Assembly: GCA_001801575.1 (NCBI GenBank)
Contig: MGYC01000038.1
Location: forward strand, 62,001 to 126,000
Direction: 5' to 3'
DNA length: 64,000 nt
Source: Gammaproteobacteria bacterium RIFCSPHIGHO2_12_FULL_41_20
GTDB taxonomy: Bacteria > Pseudomonadota > Gammaproteobacteria > DSM-16500
A program made the translations under genes and the position numbers. Below are positions 28,986 through 37,423 of the stretch, one piece after another (position 1 is the stretch's first letter; each line of letters starts with the position of its first letter). Below the pieces are notes generated by a model, which had not been told where the DNA came from, ran no database searches, and saw only the letters and a list, made by a program, of their open reading frames with translations.

Positions 28986-28997
28986 ATTACATGTAAT
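28986..28997. promoter_or_regulatory. Perfect 12-bp palindrome ATTACATGTAAT
   Basis: This lies in the 160-bp space between the AI-2E transporter start and the DUF924 gene end. Its half-site ATTACA/TGTAAT is the same as in the trpR promoter palindrome (4400-4415), but without the 4-bp spacer. It may be a binding site or chance. Confidence 0.2.
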
Positions 28998-29087
28998 AAT
29001 TTATTCTATCATTAGTAATAGGAAATTTCGCTAAAAGCGCTCCGGGAGAAGAAATTCTCGGTGATTAGGGACGTGAAGTTACCTAAA

Positions 29088-29675
29088 TCACGCTCTCTTA
29101 AGAAAATTCAACTCGGCTGTTGAGGATTTTCTATCAAGAACTTTATTTCTTTGCGGAAATCGCCCAAATTCTTTAATAACTCGAAAATGCGCATAAGCAT
29201 AAGCTAGGAACAATTGATAAACCTGGGTAGTTTCTTGTAAAGATAAGCTCACCAAATCTTGGAATAACTTTATCGATTGTTCTTGAATAATCGCATCTTC
29301 AGCATGTACCAATGGCATATAAAAAAATACACGCTCAATGAGCGTTAAAGATTGATCCATCTTATTTTGAATACCCGTTAAACAAAGCTGTTGTGCTTTT
29401 TTATCTTGAGAAAAAGCTTGTGCCGATTGACGGTGCAAATATCGAGAAAATTGATCAAGCAAAATAATCAATGCCAATCTACCTCGTGAGGTTTCTGCCC
29501 ACTTGTCCAGCTGCCCCTCAACCGCTGCATCGTATTCTTGCTTAAACTCCGCAAGCATACCTTTTCTTAATTCATCATTTTCTCCAAACCATAAATTAGT
29601 ACGATCACTGGTAGGTAAATCAGCCACTCCCAAATCACCAAACCAAAAATGTAATAACTCGTGGGCCTTGTCCAT
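29088..29675 (-). CDS. DUF924 family protein
   Basis: 195-residue, all-helical DUF924 protein, TPR-like by family. The family hallmarks LLHFWFGDLG, NLWFGENDELR, LALIILLDQFSRYLHR, FFYMPLVHAED and FGRFPQRNKVLDR are all present. Function is not known. ATG 29675 follows AGGAG at 11 bases; an in-frame GTG at 29687 is possible. Confidence 0.85.
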   Translation of the reverse strand: MDKAHELLHFWFGDLGVADLPTSDRTNLWFGENDELRKGMLAEFKQEYDAAVEGQLDKWAETSRGRLALIILLDQFSRYLHRQSAQAFSQDKKAQQLCLTGIQNKMDQSLTLIERVFFYMPLVHAEDAIIQEQSIKLFQDLVSLSLQETTQVYQLFLAYAYAHFRVIKEFGRFPQRNKVLDRKSSTAELNFLKRA

Positions 29676-29714
29676 GTATAACAACACTCCTGTATTCTTA
29701 TTATTAACTACACA

Positions 29715-30617
29715 TTAATTATAACAGCAATTAACTTGTGAACTACCCAATGCTGCCAAGAAACGAATAATCCATTGTTCTGTTTGCTTATTTTTATCAT
29801 AATATGGATCAAATTCAGCAATTTCAGCACCGAAACATCGTTTATCGCTTGCAATAGAAGATAGTACATCGCATAAGTCTTGCGCGTGAATTCCATTAGG
29901 TTCTGGCACATCTACACCCGGCGCTTCTCGCGGATCTAGACTATCTATATCTATGCTAATCCCATAACCTATGGTTTCATTATTCACTATCTCCAACGCT
30001 TCTTGAAAAACCGCTTGCATACCACGTCGTTGCACTTCTTCCATATAAAAAATACGAACTTGTAGCCGTTGCAATAAATCCCTCTCTGCTTGCTCAAAAC
30101 TACGCACACCGATAAGACACAGATTTTTTGGGTGTAATTTAGGGGCATAATGTAAAATAGTAGTTAATTCAGGATAGCCGTACCCCAATAAGGTAGCTAC
30201 TGGCATACCATGTATACGACCGCTTTCAGTGGTTTCTGGTGTATGGCTATCCATATGTGCGTCAATCCAAATTAAGCCTAATGCTCCCTGCTGATAACAA
30301 GCATCGTATACACCACTCCATGTGCCGATGGCAGAAGAGTGATCTCCACCCAACACCACGAAATATTGTTGTTGTTTCACCTGTTGCGAGATGATGTTGG
30401 CTAATTGCAATCCATACATTTGAATAATATTTTTCACAGGTTGATCAGATTGTATAGCTGAAGTAATAAGCGCGTCCCATTGATATAAGATATGTAACTT
30501 ATTTAGTTCAGCTAAATAACTAGATTGCTGTAAGACCACAGGCCCTGCTTGGCATCCCATTTCTGCGCCTGCACTAGCACACGCATAACTAATAAGGTGC
30601 AATTTTTTATTGTCCAT
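29715..30617 (-). CDS. rocF: Arginase
   Basis: 300-residue ureohydrolase of the arginase group, hydrolysing arginine to ornithine and urea with a di-manganese centre. Metal ligands are in VLGGDHSSAIG, WIDAHMDSHTP and SIDIDSLDPREAPGV. The HGMPVATLLG segment and the Glu of AEIAEFDPYYD are also typical. The open frame runs 18 codons upstream, but ATG 30617 has GGAAG five bases before it and matches the family N-terminus. Agmatinase and formimidoylglutamase are alternatives; the AEMGCQAGP N-terminus fits arginase better. It is divergent from the M20 peptidase. Confidence 0.85.
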   Translation of the reverse strand: MDNKKLHLISYACASAGAEMGCQAGPVVLQQSSYLAELNKLHILYQWDALITSAIQSDQPVKNIIQMYGLQLANIISQQVKQQQYFVVLGGDHSSAIGTWSGVYDACYQQGALGLIWIDAHMDSHTPETTESGRIHGMPVATLLGYGYPELTTILHYAPKLHPKNLCLIGVRSFEQAERDLLQRLQVRIFYMEEVQRRGMQAVFQEALEIVNNETIGYGISIDIDSLDPREAPGVDVPEPNGIHAQDLCDVLSSIASDKRCFGAEIAEFDPYYDKNKQTEQWIIRFLAALGSSQVNCCYN

Positions 30618-30818
30618 ATAACTTCCATGATAATGAGGTAAAAAGATAAAACAAGAAAATATCATATTCACTTATGAGATGCACCCAGGCAAATTAACCT
30701 AGAAACATAGGATTTTGCAATCATTTATTGTCTGTTCTACAATTGGGCCACAATCGTTTTTCTATCGTTGATTCAGCAAAACGGTCGATCAGGCCAATTA
30801 TTTTGGAACCAAAGCATC

Positions 30819-32228
30819 ATGAACCTTCAAGAAAATAAAAAATTCATCAATCAACAATGGGATAATTCAATTATTCCCGCACTCTCTGACTATATCCGCA
30901 TCCCCAATAAATCCCCTGCATTTGATCCGGATTGGCAAGCAAATGGTCATATGGCACAAGCAGTTAAACTTATAGTAGATTGGTGTAAAACTAATGCTGT
31001 AGAAAGCATGCAATTAGATGTTGTACAACTTGCTAATCGCACTCCTTTGCTATTTATAGAAATCCCTGGAAGCTCCAATGAAACCATATTGTTATATGGC
31101 CATCTTGATAAACAACCCGAAATGCAAGGATGGGAATCGAATTTAGGACCATGGAACCCAGTTATCAAAGGCGATAAGTTATATGGCCGCGGTGCAGCAG
31201 ATGATGGTTACGCTATATTTGCCTCATTAACTGCGATTAATGCATTACGCGCCCAACAGCAACCACATGCACGATGTATTATCATTATTGAGGCTTCCGA
31301 GGAAAGTGGCAGCAGTGATTTAGTGCACTACATTGATGCATTAAAAGAACGTATTGGCCAGCCTGATTTAGTAATTTGCCTTGACTCAGGCTGTGGCAAT
31401 TACGAGCAACTGTGGCTTACTACTTCGCTACGTGGTCTAGTCAATGGTTCATTAACAATTAATGTATTAAAAGAAGGTGTACACTCTGGGTCTGCCAGCG
31501 GCATTGTGCCTGCTTGCTTTCGTATTCTACGCCAGTTATTAAATCGCATTGAATCTGCAACTACAGGTGAAATTTTATTATCTGATCTTTTTGTTGATAT
31601 CCCCGGCATACGTAGTCACCAAGCAGAACAAGCCGTACAAGTTTTAGGTAAAACTATTTTTGATAAACTGCCTTTCCAAAAACAAGTACAACCTCAATCT
31701 AATAATTTACAAGATTTATTATTAAATCAAACTTGGCGCCCCGCACTTTCCATCATTGGCATTGAGGGTATTCCCTCTATTGCCTATGCCGGTAATGTGA
31801 CGTTACCCTCATTAACGGTTAAGCTCTCCATGCGCTTACCTCCTACTTGTAACGCTGAGCATGCCGCATGCACGTTAAAAACAACACTGGAACAAAATCC
31901 GCCCTATCAAGCGCAAATCCGCTTTGATATCCACGATGCAGGTTCTGGATGGAATGCTCCGGCTGAAAAAGCGTGGTTAACTACTGCTACCCATGAAATA
32001 TCAAAAAATTACTTTGGTAAAGAAGCAGTTTACCTTGGAGAAGGGGGCTCCATCCCTTTTATGGGTATGTTAGGTAAGCGCTTTCCACAAGCACAATTTC
32101 TTATTACTGGGGTACTTGGTCCTGCTTCTAATGCGCACGGCCCTAATGAGTTCTTACATATTCCCACCGGGAAAAAACTAACTTGCTGCATTGCAGAAAT
32201 CATAGCTAAACACTATGCACGACGATAG
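30819..32228 (+). CDS. M20-family metallopeptidase/dipeptidase
   Basis: 469-residue zinc peptidase of family M20. Predicted zinc ligands are His in LLYGHLDKQPE, the bridging Asp in GRGAADDGYA, Glu in IEASEESGSSD, Asp in ICLDSGCGN and the late His in PASNAHGPNEF. The catalytic Glu is the first of the EES pair. The dimerisation (lid) domain lies at about 200-370. It probably hydrolyses dipeptides or N-acyl amino acids in the cytoplasm. The frame starts at a TTG at 30768, but ATG 30819 fits the family. Its last 16 bases overlap the convergent EamA gene. Confidence 0.85.
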   Translation: MNLQENKKFINQQWDNSIIPALSDYIRIPNKSPAFDPDWQANGHMAQAVKLIVDWCKTNAVESMQLDVVQLANRTPLLFIEIPGSSNETILLYGHLDKQPEMQGWESNLGPWNPVIKGDKLYGRGAADDGYAIFASLTAINALRAQQQPHARCIIIIEASEESGSSDLVHYIDALKERIGQPDLVICLDSGCGNYEQLWLTTSLRGLVNGSLTINVLKEGVHSGSASGIVPACFRILRQLLNRIESATTGEILLSDLFVDIPGIRSHQAEQAVQVLGKTIFDKLPFQKQVQPQSNNLQDLLLNQTWRPALSIIGIEGIPSIAYAGNVTLPSLTVKLSMRLPPTCNAEHAACTLKTTLEQNPPYQAQIRFDIHDAGSGWNAPAEKAWLTTATHEISKNYFGKEAVYLGEGGSIPFMGMLGKRFPQAQFLITGVLGPASNAHGPNEFLHIPTGKKLTCCIAEIIAKHYARR

Positions 32229-33109
32229 GAGTAATTCACTAGCCATACGCCTAAAATAGCTAATAAGCCACCCAAAAAGGACAACAACATAGGATGCTCA
32301 TCCAACCATAGCCACCCTAATAAAGTGGCAATAAAAGGAGAGAAATATAAAAAACTTACCGCACGAGCAGCAGGAACTTCTGCTAAAGCATAACTCCACG
32401 CTATATATCCTATAGCCGCCGGGAAAACGCCTAAGTAAAGTGTCACCCAATTTGCCGATGCAGAAGTATGACTTAAATCGTGCTGCAAATCTGGCAAGAA
32501 AAATAATAACGCTAAAGTTCCACCCCAAATAACATAAGCAGTTACTTCAATAGCATGATATTTTTTAAGATAAGGTTTTTGTAAAATAGAATAAAGACTT
32601 CCTACAAACGTCGCCAGTAATATACATATCATCCCCTGATTCCAGCGAAACCCGCCTTGTTCTCCCAGCGTCATCAAGGCAACTCCAAATATACTGACGA
32701 GAAAACCCAAAACACCTATCGCATAAATACGTTCATTTAAAAATAAGACAGCCAATAAAGTAGTAATCAAGGGTGATTGGCTAACGATAAAACTAGCCAT
32801 ACCCGAAGGAACAGTGAGCTCACTGTAATTGAGTGTCACATTGTAACAACCAATGCCAACCATGCCTACAAGTAATAATAACATTGCATCTCGAAAAGTA
32901 ATGTTATTGCCTTGCTTGGGATGAAAAAATAAAACGCCAAACATGCACAGAGATGCAATTAAATAACGCATCAGTGCTAATCCGCCTGGGGAATACCCAC
33001 CCTGGAGTGCAGCACGAATTGCAACAAAAGCTGACGCCCAAAATGTAATTGCTACCACTAGAGCTAACTTGGCTTTCAATGAAAAAACAGAATTATTTAC
33101 TGCTAGCAT
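32213..33109 (-). CDS. EamA/DMT-superfamily permease
   Basis: 298-residue, ten-helix drug/metabolite transporter built of two EamA repeats (about 15-145 and 157-290). Typical phrases are ITFWASAFVAIRAALQGGYSPGGL split at the first helix, and GVFPAAIGYIAWSYAL in the second repeat. Substrate is unknown; amino acids or metabolite efflux are usual. No clear ribosome-binding site. A strong hairpin lies upstream and separates it from the small secreted protein gene. Confidence 0.88.
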   Translation of the reverse strand: MLAVNNSVFSLKAKLALVVAITFWASAFVAIRAALQGGYSPGGLALMRYLIASLCMFGVLFFHPKQGNNITFRDAMLLLLVGMVGIGCYNVTLNYSELTVPSGMASFIVSQSPLITTLLAVLFLNERIYAIGVLGFLVSIFGVALMTLGEQGGFRWNQGMICILLATFVGSLYSILQKPYLKKYHAIEVTAYVIWGGTLALLFFLPDLQHDLSHTSASANWVTLYLGVFPAAIGYIAWSYALAEVPAARAVSFLYFSPFIATLLGWLWLDEHPMLLSFLGGLLAILGVWLVNYSYRRA

Positions 33110-33126
33110 ATATGAAATAGCACAAT

Positions 33127-33153
33127 AAACCCGGCACCCTATTGTCCGGGTTT
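33127..33153. terminator. Hairpin between two leftward genes
   Basis: AAACCCGG (33127-33134) pairs with CCGGGTTT (33146-33153) around an 11-base loop, and pairing continues through flanking ACAA/TTGT. On the minus strand it is followed by TTTATTG, a short weak U tract. It lies 19 bases after the stop of the small secreted protein gene and is probably its terminator. Confidence 0.6.
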
Positions 33154-33171
33154 GTTGTCAAATAACTAAAA

Positions 33172-33429
33172 TTAATAATCATCATCGCCTGTTGCTGTGT
33201 CAGAACCACCCTCGTCACCACCTGTCGTTGCACCAGCGCTATCTGTGGAAGCACCACCTTGATCTTGGGACTGTGCGGATCCATCACCAGAGGATGGCAT
33301 TTGCCCTATATTATTGCCACTTGAGTTATCTGCTAAATTCATTCCAGCATCAGCGTCTGGATCAGCATAAGCAATGGATGTAGCTACGAATGCTGATAAC
33401 GCAAGCATTACAATGGATTTCACTTTCAT
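33172..33429 (-). CDS. Small secreted acidic low-complexity protein
   Basis: 85-residue protein of unknown function. A clear signal peptide (MKVKSIVMLALSAFVATSIA, then YADPDADAG) leaves a mature chain of about 63 residues rich in Gly, Ser, Asp and Thr, with almost no hydrophobic residues and an acidic end GGDEGGSDTATGDDDY. It is likely disordered and exported. AGGAGATTAAA before ATG is an excellent ribosome-binding site, which supports real expression. It is monocistronic, with its own terminator hairpin. Confidence 0.65.
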   Translation of the reverse strand: MKVKSIVMLALSAFVATSIAYADPDADAGMNLADNSSGNNIGQMPSSGDGSAQSQDQGGASTDSAGATTGGDEGGSDTATGDDDY

Positions 33430-33864
33430 TTTAATCTCCTAAAATCATTTAACCTAGGGCTATAATTTAATACTAATTCTTAAGATTTACTAGGGCCTTA
33501 GATGGACTCGACCATATAAGGCCCTCGCACAACGATTCACTGATTTTGAGTCTCACTTCTTGAACCTCTATTCTTAGCCCGAGATGATGCGCCATCAAAA
33601 AAACAATTTAAAATCAATAATTTACATAGATTCGGGTAGCTGGGTTTGACTTTATTAAGCTAATTTTGCTATAACTCATAGTCCATTACCAACAATAAGA
33701 TCCTACTTTCACGATCGTATCAATGAAATAAGTATACAATTTTGAACTAAAAATAAATCCCACTAAAGCGCTCAATGTTAAGTTCAACTTAAGACAGAAT
33801 TAGTACACTAGTTTTAGAGATTAATGAACTATATCAAATATAAATACGATAAGGGAAAACTTTT
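33430..33864. other. 435-bp non-coding gap with two symmetric sites
   Basis: This lies between the divergent small secreted protein and MFS genes. It contains a hairpin, AGGGCCTTA (33492-33500) with TAAGGCCCT (33517-33525), and a perfect 15-bp palindrome, TTAAGTTCAACTTAA (33778-33792), about 70 bases before the MFS start. The palindrome is a plausible operator. No ORF with a ribosome-binding site was seen. Confidence 0.5.
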
Positions 33865-35232
33865 ATGATGGCCAGCAATTCCGCTAGCGCATTTCCTATC
33901 CGCTCCATTCACCCTTGGATAATCTGTTGTATTGGCATGTTGTTTTACTGCTTTAATTATTTTCTCCGCGTTTCTCCTAGCACCATGCAGCCTGAACTCT
34001 CCCAAGCCTTTCATATCACTGCTTCACAATTTGGAACTCTAGCAGCCTTTTACTACTACGCTTACACTCCTATGCAGCTACCTGCAGGAATGATTTATGA
34101 TAAATTTGGGGCACGTTTTGTCCTATTCTTTGCATGCTTAATAGCAGCTATTGGTTTAAGTATTTTTATTTCCGCAGATAGTTTTCAGATAGCAGGTTTA
34201 GGTCGATTTTTAATTGGATTTGGCACAGCGTTTGCGTATATCGGAGTATTAAAGCTCGCCTCTCTTTGGTTACCAGCGAATCGATTTGCTACAGTTGCCG
34301 GGTTAACAACCGCATTTGGTATGGCATGTGGTGCATTATCACAAAAATATCTTTCTCATGTAGTAGAGGCTGTTGGTTACAAACAAGCTTTACATACCGC
34401 AGTGATTGTAGGAGTTTTACTCAGTTTTGTCGTTTTACTAATCATTCGCAGTCGCCCTCAACAAACAGATAACATCCATACTCAATACTCCTCTATGGAT
34501 ATCAAACAATTTGGCAAAGCGCTACAAATCATCTTTACCAACCCACAGATGTGGCTTATTGGTATTATTGGCTGTTTACTCTATCTTCCAGCTTCTGTTT
34601 TCTTAGACTTATGGGGAATCCCTTATCTAAAATCCGTTTATCAATTAACAGCAGAACAAGCCGTCAATGTGTCTGATCTTACTTTCCTAGGTTGGATTAT
34701 TGGCGGTCCCGTCATTGGTGCCTTTTCCGACAGAATCAGACGTCGACGTGCTCCTTTAGTTACAACAGGGTTTATTGCAGCCATTTTATTAGGCATCATC
34801 TTTTACGTACCAGGCATTCACCTAAATCAACTATATGTTATCTTTTTCTTTATAGGCTTTTGTTGTGGCGCCCACCCTCTTTGCTTCCCTCTTGGCAAAG
34901 AAAATAATCCTATTCAAATTGCCGGAACAGCTGTTGCTGTTACCAATATGTTAATCATGGCAGGCGGTGCTATTTTCCAGCCTGTGGTAGGTAAATTATT
35001 GGATATGCACACAACTAGCCCTCTAGGATTAGACAATTTACCCACCTACACAGCCAGTGACTATACTTTTGCCTTAAGTGTTATTCCTATCGGTGTTGCT
35101 ATAGGTATTTTCCTATCTTTCTTTCTAAAGGAAACTTACTGCGAGTCCCAGGCAAAAGAAAAAGATGAGCAGTCATTAAAAAACAATGAAACTCCAACTA
35201 ATAGGTTAGTAATAAAAGCAGAAACCGCATAA
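33865..35232 (+). CDS. MFS transporter
   Basis: 455-residue, twelve-helix major facilitator. The first helix region reads MLFYCFNYFLRVSPSTM, the loop 2-3 motif is GMIYDKFGARF, and the second-half equivalent is GAFSDRIRRRR. The cytoplasmic tail (about 425-455) is charged. It resembles a group of amino acid or metabolite carriers common in Legionella and Coxiella, but the substrate is not assignable. AAGGGAAAAC lies upstream of two adjacent ATGs. It converges with hemF, with one base between them. Confidence 0.83.
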   Translation: MMASNSASAFPIRSIHPWIICCIGMLFYCFNYFLRVSPSTMQPELSQAFHITASQFGTLAAFYYYAYTPMQLPAGMIYDKFGARFVLFFACLIAAIGLSIFISADSFQIAGLGRFLIGFGTAFAYIGVLKLASLWLPANRFATVAGLTTAFGMACGALSQKYLSHVVEAVGYKQALHTAVIVGVLLSFVVLLIIRSRPQQTDNIHTQYSSMDIKQFGKALQIIFTNPQMWLIGIIGCLLYLPASVFLDLWGIPYLKSVYQLTAEQAVNVSDLTFLGWIIGGPVIGAFSDRIRRRRAPLVTTGFIAAILLGIIFYVPGIHLNQLYVIFFFIGFCCGAHPLCFPLGKENNPIQIAGTAVAVTNMLIMAGGAIFQPVVGKLLDMHTTSPLGLDNLPTYTASDYTFALSVIPIGVAIGIFLSFFLKETYCESQAKEKDEQSLKNNETPTNRLVIKAETA

Positions 35233-35233
35233 A

Positions 35234-36172
35234 TCAAATCCAATCTCTAGGCGGTAAAAATACGTCGTATAGCTCAGCTTCTGGGGTTCCTGGCTCAGGA
35301 TGCCAATTATAACGCCATGATACAGAAGGCGGCAGAGAAACTAATATAGATTCAGTACGACCACCTGATTGTAGCCCGAACAATGTTCCTCTATCATATA
35401 ATAAGTTAAATTCAACATAACGACCTCGACGATAGGCCTGAAAATCTCGTTGTCTTTGCTCAAATACAACGTGCTTACGCTGGGACAGAATAGGTTGATA
35501 GGCTAAAATAAAGTGATCGCCAATACTACGCAAAAAAGCAAAACAGCGATCAAAACCGCCGCTACTCAAGTCATCAAAAAACAATCCACCAATACCACGG
35601 GGTTCTTTGCGGTGTTTTAAATAAAAATAATCATCACACCATTTCTTATAACGTGCATAGATCTCATCCCCAAATGGCGCACACGCTTGTTTTGCGGTGT
35701 TATGCCAATGTATACAATCTTCAATAAATCCATAATAAGGTGTTAAATCCCATCCTCCCCCTATCCACCATGTATGTGTTCCATTTGTCTGCTCTACCAC
35801 AATAAAACGAACATTAGCATGCGTTGTCGGGGCATAAGGATTATAGGGATGTACAATAATAGAAACGCCTAATGCTTGAAATGCAGCATTTGCTAACTCA
35901 GAACGTTTTACAGTTGCTGCCTGGGGTAACTGTATACCATAAACATGAGAAAAATTAACGCCAGCTTTTTCAAGTGCTGCTGTACCAGCTAGCACTCTAG
36001 TTCTCCCTCCCCCTCCGCTAGGATGCCGCCACTCTTCTTCGATAAACCGAGACTGCCCATCTTCTACTTCGAGGAAATCGCATACTCTACGTTGTAAGTC
36101 GAGTAGGTAGTCTTTCACTAAGGATATAGCACGTGAAATATCTAATTGCTCTACAGGTTCATTGTTTATCAT
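35234..36172 (-). CDS. hemF: Oxygen-dependent coproporphyrinogen III oxidase
   Basis: 312-residue HemF, converting coproporphyrinogen III to protoporphyrinogen IX with oxygen in heme synthesis. The family signature [19 protein letters not shown] is intact, together with [24 protein letters not shown] and [12 protein letters not shown]. Its start codon lies inside the last codons of cydX (14-base overlap), so heme synthesis is coupled to the heme-rich cytochrome bd operon upstream. Confidence 0.96.
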   Translation of the reverse strand: MINNEPVEQLDISRAISLVKDYLLDLQRRVCDFLEVEDGQSRFIEEEWRHPSGGGGRTRVLAGTAALEKAGVNFSHVYGIQLPQAATVKRSELANAAFQALGVSIIVHPYNPYAPTTHANVRFIVVEQTNGTHTWWIGGGWDLTPYYGFIEDCIHWHNTAKQACAPFGDEIYARYKKWCDDYFYLKHRKEPRGIGGLFFDDLSSGGFDRCFAFLRSIGDHFILAYQPILSQRKHVVFEQRQRDFQAYRRGRYVEFNLLYDRGTLFGLQSGGRTESILVSLPPSVSWRYNWHPEPGTPEAELYDVFLPPRDWI

Positions 36173-36266
36173 CAGTATCGCTATGCTCTAGCTCTAACCA
36201 AAGAGCATTTAATATAGCAAAACAACATGCAAATGAAACGCCTAAAATCCATGAGAAGTACCACAT
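36159..36266 (-). CDS. cydX: Cytochrome bd oxidase small subunit CydX
   Basis: 35-codon gene, [20 protein letters not shown] then [10 protein letters not shown]. This is the CydX pattern: a single membrane helix, W-Y-F-x-W-I-L-G start and N-A-L-W-x-E end. CydX is needed for assembly and activity of cytochrome bd. It begins 11 bases after the cydB stop, with GAGGTG seven bases before ATG. It ends inside the hemF start region, so cydA-cydB-cydX-hemF form one coupled operon. Confidence 0.93.
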   Translation of the reverse strand: MWYFSWILGVSFACCFAILNALWLELEHSDTDDKQ

Positions 36267-36277
36267 ACGTATTCACC

Positions 36278-37423
36278 TCAATAAGCCGTGTGTTTTTCTT
36301 CTTCCTTGTTAATAACAGCCTGATTTACCTTCCCGGCAAGAACACGATATACCCAGGCCGTATATAATAAAATAATTGGTATAAATATAATACTTGCGAT
36401 AAGCATTAAGAATAAAGTTAACTGGGATGATGAAGTGTCCCAAACTAATAAGCTAGAGGATAAATCCGCAGAAGAAGGAATAATAAATGGAAACAAACTA
36501 ACTCCCACCGTGCCAATAGTGCCAATAATACCCAGCCCACTGCAACAAAAAGCAAAGCGGCTCCATCGATAAGCAGTAATACAAACCAATATTGCTCCCA
36601 CAAAACCCAGAATAGGCATAGATAAAGTAATAGGATAAAGCTGATAGTTCGTTAACCAAGCACCAACACCAGTAACAACCGTTTTATGCAATGGGTTTGA
36701 AAAATCTTGGGTGTTGATTGCGCTTGTTACCCAATACCCATGAACTTTATATGCTATCCATATTCCGCCCAAAGCAAATAAAAAAATAAAAACCAGCGCC
36801 ATAGACCGCGACCAAAACAGCGCTCGCTCACGTAGTGAGGAATCCGTCTTAATCGCAATATATAACCCGCCATGCATAATCAACATGGCTAAGCTAGTGA
36901 ACCCACACCAACAAGCAAAAGGCGAAAACAGATCAAAAAAAGAACCCGTGTAAAAAAAACGTAAGCTATTATCGAAATAAAATGGTACACCAAGAATAAC
37001 ATTGCCAATTAACAACCCGAAAATAATGGCAGGCACAATACCGCCTATAAAAACCATATGATCCCAACATTGTCGCCAAAATAGCTGTGGAAGTTTACTG
37101 CGATACTTAAAACTAACCGGCCTGGAAATACCCATAGTCAGTAGTAACAGTAAAATTAAGAAATAAAATCCAGAAAATGCCACAGCATACACATACGGCC
37201 ATGCAGCTAAAATAGCCCCGGCTCCTAAAATAATCCATACCTGATTACCTTCCCAAACCGGGCCAATGCAGTTAAGCACAATACGTTTTTCTGTTTCATT
37301 CCGCGCAATAAATGGCAATAAAATTGCCGCACCAAAATCAAACCCATCCGTCAACGCAAATCCAGCTAGCAACACCCCAATTAATAGCCACCAAATAATG
37401 CGTAATGTTTCAAGATCAAGCAT
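36278..37423 (-). CDS. cydB: Cytochrome bd ubiquinol oxidase subunit II
   Basis: 381-residue CydB with about eight helices. The N-terminus LRIIWWLLIGVLLAGFALTDGFDFGAAILLPF is the family signature (GFALTDGFDFG), with EGNQVWIILGAGAILAAWP following. It pairs with CydA in the high-affinity, oxidative-stress-resistant terminal oxidase. It overlaps the cydA stop by eight bases. Confidence 0.96.
   Translation of the reverse strand: MLDLETLRIIWWLLIGVLLAGFALTDGFDFGAAILLPFIARNETEKRIVLNCIGPVWEGNQVWIILGAGAILAAWPYVYAVAFSGFYFLILLLLLTMGISRPVSFKYRSKLPQLFWRQCWDHMVFIGGIVPAIIFGLLIGNVILGVPFYFDNSLRFFYTGSFFDLFSPFACWCGFTSLAMLIMHGGLYIAIKTDSSLRERALFWSRSMALVFIFLFALGGIWIAYKVHGYWVTSAINTQDFSNPLHKTVVTGVGAWLTNYQLYPITLSMPILGFVGAILVCITAYRWSRFAFCCSGLGIIGTIGTVGVSLFPFIIPSSADLSSSLLVWDTSSSQLTLFLMLIASIIFIPIILLYTAWVYRVLAGKVNQAVINKEEEKHTAY

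Noticed and set aside
28973-29014. 13-codon ORF starting GTG after GGGAGG
   Set aside because: Good ribosome-binding sequence but too short, no neighbour it could lead on that strand, and no sign of conservation.
33492-33525. AGGGCCTTA/TAAGGCCCT hairpin as terminator
   Set aside because: It lies between divergent gene starts and lacks a T tract; it may be a remnant of a repeat.
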